DNA of 7,913 nt from Verrucomicrobiota bacterium. Its GTDB lineage: Bacteria > Verrucomicrobiota > Verrucomicrobiia > Limisphaerales > AV2. The position numbers and the translations under genes are program-made. Below the pieces are notes generated by a model. It saw only the letters and a program-made list of their open reading frames with translations. It was not told where the DNA came from and made no database searches. The stretch is taken from positions 1 through 7,913 of the forward strand of contig QHOP01000263.1 in assembly GCA_003219345.1 (NCBI GenBank), written 5' to 3'. Shown piece by piece: positions 5,889 through 7,913 of the stretch (positions within the stretch are counted from its first letter, which is position 1; each line of letters opens with the position of its first letter).

Positions 5889-7913
5889 TCAGGGCAACAA
5901 GACGAGTTGGTAAAATCTGCTGGTTTCAGATATGGCATCCGAAGTAGTTACGGTGCCGTCCGAGGCCACAATGTCGCCCGGCAAGTCTGTCCAGGCCGCT
6001 TCGTCCAGACGCGATTTGTATCGAAGCCGGTATCTGCGGCCGGGAATGGCGGGCCAACTGAAGATCAGGTTGCCTCCCGAAATCTTCGGGGACAAAAGCA
6101 CAGGCTGATAGGCAAGCGGCTGCACGATAGCCAGCACGTTAAAGTCTCCAGACGCGATCGCAACTACGTTGCTCAAACCGGCAGGGACAGCGGTCGGGCG
6201 AAAATTATTGACTGTCCAAACAACGATTGTTCCGTCCCGCTTTAGAGCCAAATTGCTATAATTTCGTGCTGCGATGGCCACTACATTTCTCAAACCGACA
6301 GCCACGTTGGATGTATCAGAGGCACCCCAGCCCACCACAGCGCCGTCCGCCTTAAGCGCCAGGCTCTGACAACATCCCGCCGCGATTGCCACCACATTCG
6401 TTAATCCGGCGGGAACACTGGCTTGACCGGAATCATTCGCTCCCCAAGCGACGACAGTCGCGTCCCGCCTCAGGGCCAAACTGTGAGAGCCCCCAGCCGC
6501 CACGGCGACGACATTACTCAGGCGAGAAGGAACAAAAGTCTGGCCAGAAGAATTGTTTCCCCAAGCTTTGACGGTCCCGTCCTGCTTCAGTGCCAAATTA
6601 TGAAAGTTTCCTGCCGCGACGGCTACCACGTTGCTCAAATTCGCAGGAGCGACGGCTTGGCCAAGAGAACTATCTCCCCAAGCAACGATGGTTCCTTCCC
6701 GCGTAAGCGCCACACTGTGATACTCACCAGCAGCGACAGCCACGACATTACTCAACCCGACAGGAACACTGGCTTGGCCATAATAGTTATCTCCCCACGC
6801 CGTCACGGTTCCATTCTGAAGTGCCAGACTATGGTCGGGAGGGCCTAAGCCGCCCGCCGCCATTGCGATCACGTTGGTCAAAGCACCGAGGGCGATACTT
6901 TGGCCGTAATAATTGTCTCCCCAAGCCACGATCGTACCATCCTGTTTAAGTGCCATACTATGATAATCGGCGGCAGCGATGGCTACTACGTTGCTCAGTC
7001 CATTCGGAACCATGGCTTGGCCGCCATTGTTGCGGTACCGACCCTGGTTGCCGCCCCAGGCAACAACGGTTCCATCCTGCTTCAGCGCCAAACTGTGATA
7101 CTCTGCCGCCGCGATGGCCACCACATTGCTCAAGCCCGCAGGTACGGTGGCTTGGCCGTAAGAGTTCAACCCCCAAGCCACGATCGTGCCGTCTTGTTGA
7201 AGTGCCAAACTGTGATGGCCTCCCGCCGCGATGGCCACAACGTTGCTCAACCCGGCGGGAACATTGGGTAGCCCACAACAATTGTATCCCCAGGTGACGA
7301 CAGTTCCGTCCCGCTTGAGTGCCAAATTGTGAGTCGGTCCTGCGGCAATTGCTACGACATTGCTTAATCCGGCAGGAGCGACGGCCTGGCCGTAGAAGTT
7401 CCAACCCCAGCCAACAACCGTTCCGTCCTGCTTGAGCGCCAGGCTATGGATGGATCCGGCCGCAATCGCAACGACATTGCTTAGTCGAGAAGGGACGGAC
7501 GTTTGTCCATTAAGATTGTATCCCCAAGCGAACACTGTTCCATCGTGCTTGAGCACCAGACTGTGAGAGCCTCCCGCCGCGATGGCTACCACGTTGCTCA
7601 ATCCCATGGGAACCGTCGCTCGACCAGACTGATTGTATCCCCAACCGACAACCGTTCCGTCCAACTCGAGCGCCAGATTGTGATCGCCCCCCGCCGCGAT
7701 TCTGCTAAAGCGTGTTCCAGGCTCGACGTAAGGGATCACAGAGTCACCCCAGGCCACCACCGTGCCCGCTGTGGGTGCGGCCAGCGCAGATTCCTGGAGC
7801 AGCACCGCGAACATCGCAGCCAGAAACAGCAGCGCCAACGACGCAAGCTTCGACCGCCAGGATAGATCGCTTCCCCTGGACATCCGATCGATTGAAACAG
7901 ATACTTCACACAT
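5889..7913 (-). CDS. Secreted RCC1-repeat beta-propeller protein
   Basis: 674 residues are visible. The first ATG lies exactly at the window edge, so the true start could be there, further out, or at the internal ATG 7883-7881 (residue 11), which gives a more normal signal peptide. Residues about 21-46 form that signal (basic SKLAS, hydrophobic core, ALA-A cleavage region). Residues 51-598 are tandem RCC1-type units, typically of 39 residues, with consensus SNVVAIAAGxxHSLALKxDG, then TVVAWGxNxxGQxxVPAGL. There are 13 complete copies plus a half-unit at each end. Unit 5 carries a six-residue insertion (residues 289-296, rich in Arg/Asn), unit 7 is rearranged (GLGPPD, then a shortened turn), and unit 11 is two residues short. 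Residues 603-674 are a separate beta-rich tail containing FSWPAIPGRRYRLRYK, WTDLPGD and RFYQLVLLP. RCC1 propellers usually bind proteins or other ligands. The partner and any enzymatic role are unknown, and an export or cell-surface location is inferred from the signal. Confidence 0.9.
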   Translation of the reverse strand: MCEVSVSIDRMSRGSDLSWRSKLASLALLFLAAMFAVLLQESALAAPTAGTVVAWGDSVIPYVEPGTRFSRIAAGGDHNLALELDGTVVGWGYNQSGRATVPMGLSNVVAIAAGGSHSLVLKHDGTVFAWGYNLNGQTSVPSRLSNVVAIAAGSIHSLALKQDGTVVGWGWNFYGQAVAPAGLSNVVAIAAGPTHNLALKRDGTVVTWGYNCCGLPNVPAGLSNVVAIAAGGHHSLALQQDGTIVAWGLNSYGQATVPAGLSNVVAIAAAEYHSLALKQDGTVVAWGGNQGRYRNNGGQAMVPNGLSNVVAIAAADYHSMALKQDGTIVAWGDNYYGQSIALGALTNVIAMAAGGLGPPDHSLALQNGTVTAWGDNYYGQASVPVGLSNVVAVAAGEYHSVALTREGTIVAWGDSSLGQAVAPANLSNVVAVAAGNFHNLALKQDGTVKAWGNNSSGQTFVPSRLSNVVAVAAGGSHSLALRRDATVVAWGANDSGQASVPAGLTNVVAIAAGCCQSLALKADGAVVGWGASDTSNVAVGLRNVVAIAARNYSNLALKRDGTIVVWTVNNFRPTAVPAGLSNVVAIASGDFNVLAIVQPLAYQPVLLSPKISGGNLIFSWPAIPGRRYRLRYKSRLDEAAWTDLPGDIVASDGTVTTSDAISETSRFYQLVLLP
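6174..7706 (-). repeat. In-gene tandem array of about 117-bp RCC1 coding repeats
   Basis: Thirteen complete units encode residues 70-580 of the RCC1-repeat protein; nine of the twelve from residue 106 on are exactly 39 codons (117 bp). The exceptions are unit 5 (45 codons), unit 7 (42) and unit 11 (37). DNA similarity is clearly visible around the SNVVAIAAG and DGTVVAWG segments, for example near-identical GGCCATAATAGTTATCTCCC (plus strand, around 6776) and its counterpart around 6902. Units differ mostly in the exposed loop positions. All length differences keep the frame, so the array is coding and under selection. Confidence 0.85.

Noticed and set aside
4909..5913. Plus-strand open frame of 334 codons opposite the start of polA
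   Set aside because: Composition is typical of an antisense shadow (FGE/RRFG-like strings mirroring PolA codons), and no motif or start signal is present. polA itself is certain on the other strand.
6174..7706. Possible CRISPR or non-coding satellite because of regular spacing of about 117 bp
   Set aside because: The period is 39 codons, all units stay in frame and encode RCC1 motifs, and there are no short identical repeats with unique spacers.

Overview
This 7.9 kb window reads as an ordinary chromosomal stretch of a GC-rich, Gram-negative bacterium, most likely from the phylum Verrucomicrobiota (Pedosphaera/Limisphaerales-like). Three things point there. A protein carries the pseudopilin-like tract LPALAKAKEKA...SCVNNLKQMGLA, which I associate with that group. 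A secreted RCC1-repeat protein ends in the short beta-rich tail (…SRFYQLVLLP) often seen on exported proteins of these bacteria. An intergenic 'AACGCGGAGCACGCAAAGGG' type dispersed repeat is also present. The taxon is inferred from recalled family patterns, not from a database search.

Layout: 1-890 (+) is the C-terminal three-quarters or so of a serine beta-lactamase/esterase-family hydrolase, cut by the window edge. A 65-bp convergent gap with a short GC hairpin follows. 956-2719 (-) encodes a 587-residue exported, probably lipid-anchored protein whose C-terminus is a pseudopilin-like module without a prepilin peptidase site. 2720-2889 is a spacer containing the dispersed repeat. 2890-5700 (-) is polA, a full-length DNA polymerase I. 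5701-5888 is a spacer with a weak terminator-like hairpin. 5889-7913 (-) is a secreted RCC1-repeat beta-propeller protein whose start lies at or near the window edge.

The three minus-strand genes point the same way, but spacers of about 170-190 bp and unrelated roles argue against a tight operon. No mobile element, tRNA, rRNA or CRISPR array is visible. The main points of interest are within the proteins. PolA has natural Tyr in place of the ddNTP-discriminating Phe of the O helix, and it has lost the proofreading carboxylates. The exported protein has an internal pseudopilin-like segment. The RCC1 array totals 14 units if its two terminal half-repeats pair, which suggests a double seven-bladed propeller. 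I did not find convincing evidence of a new multi-gene system here.
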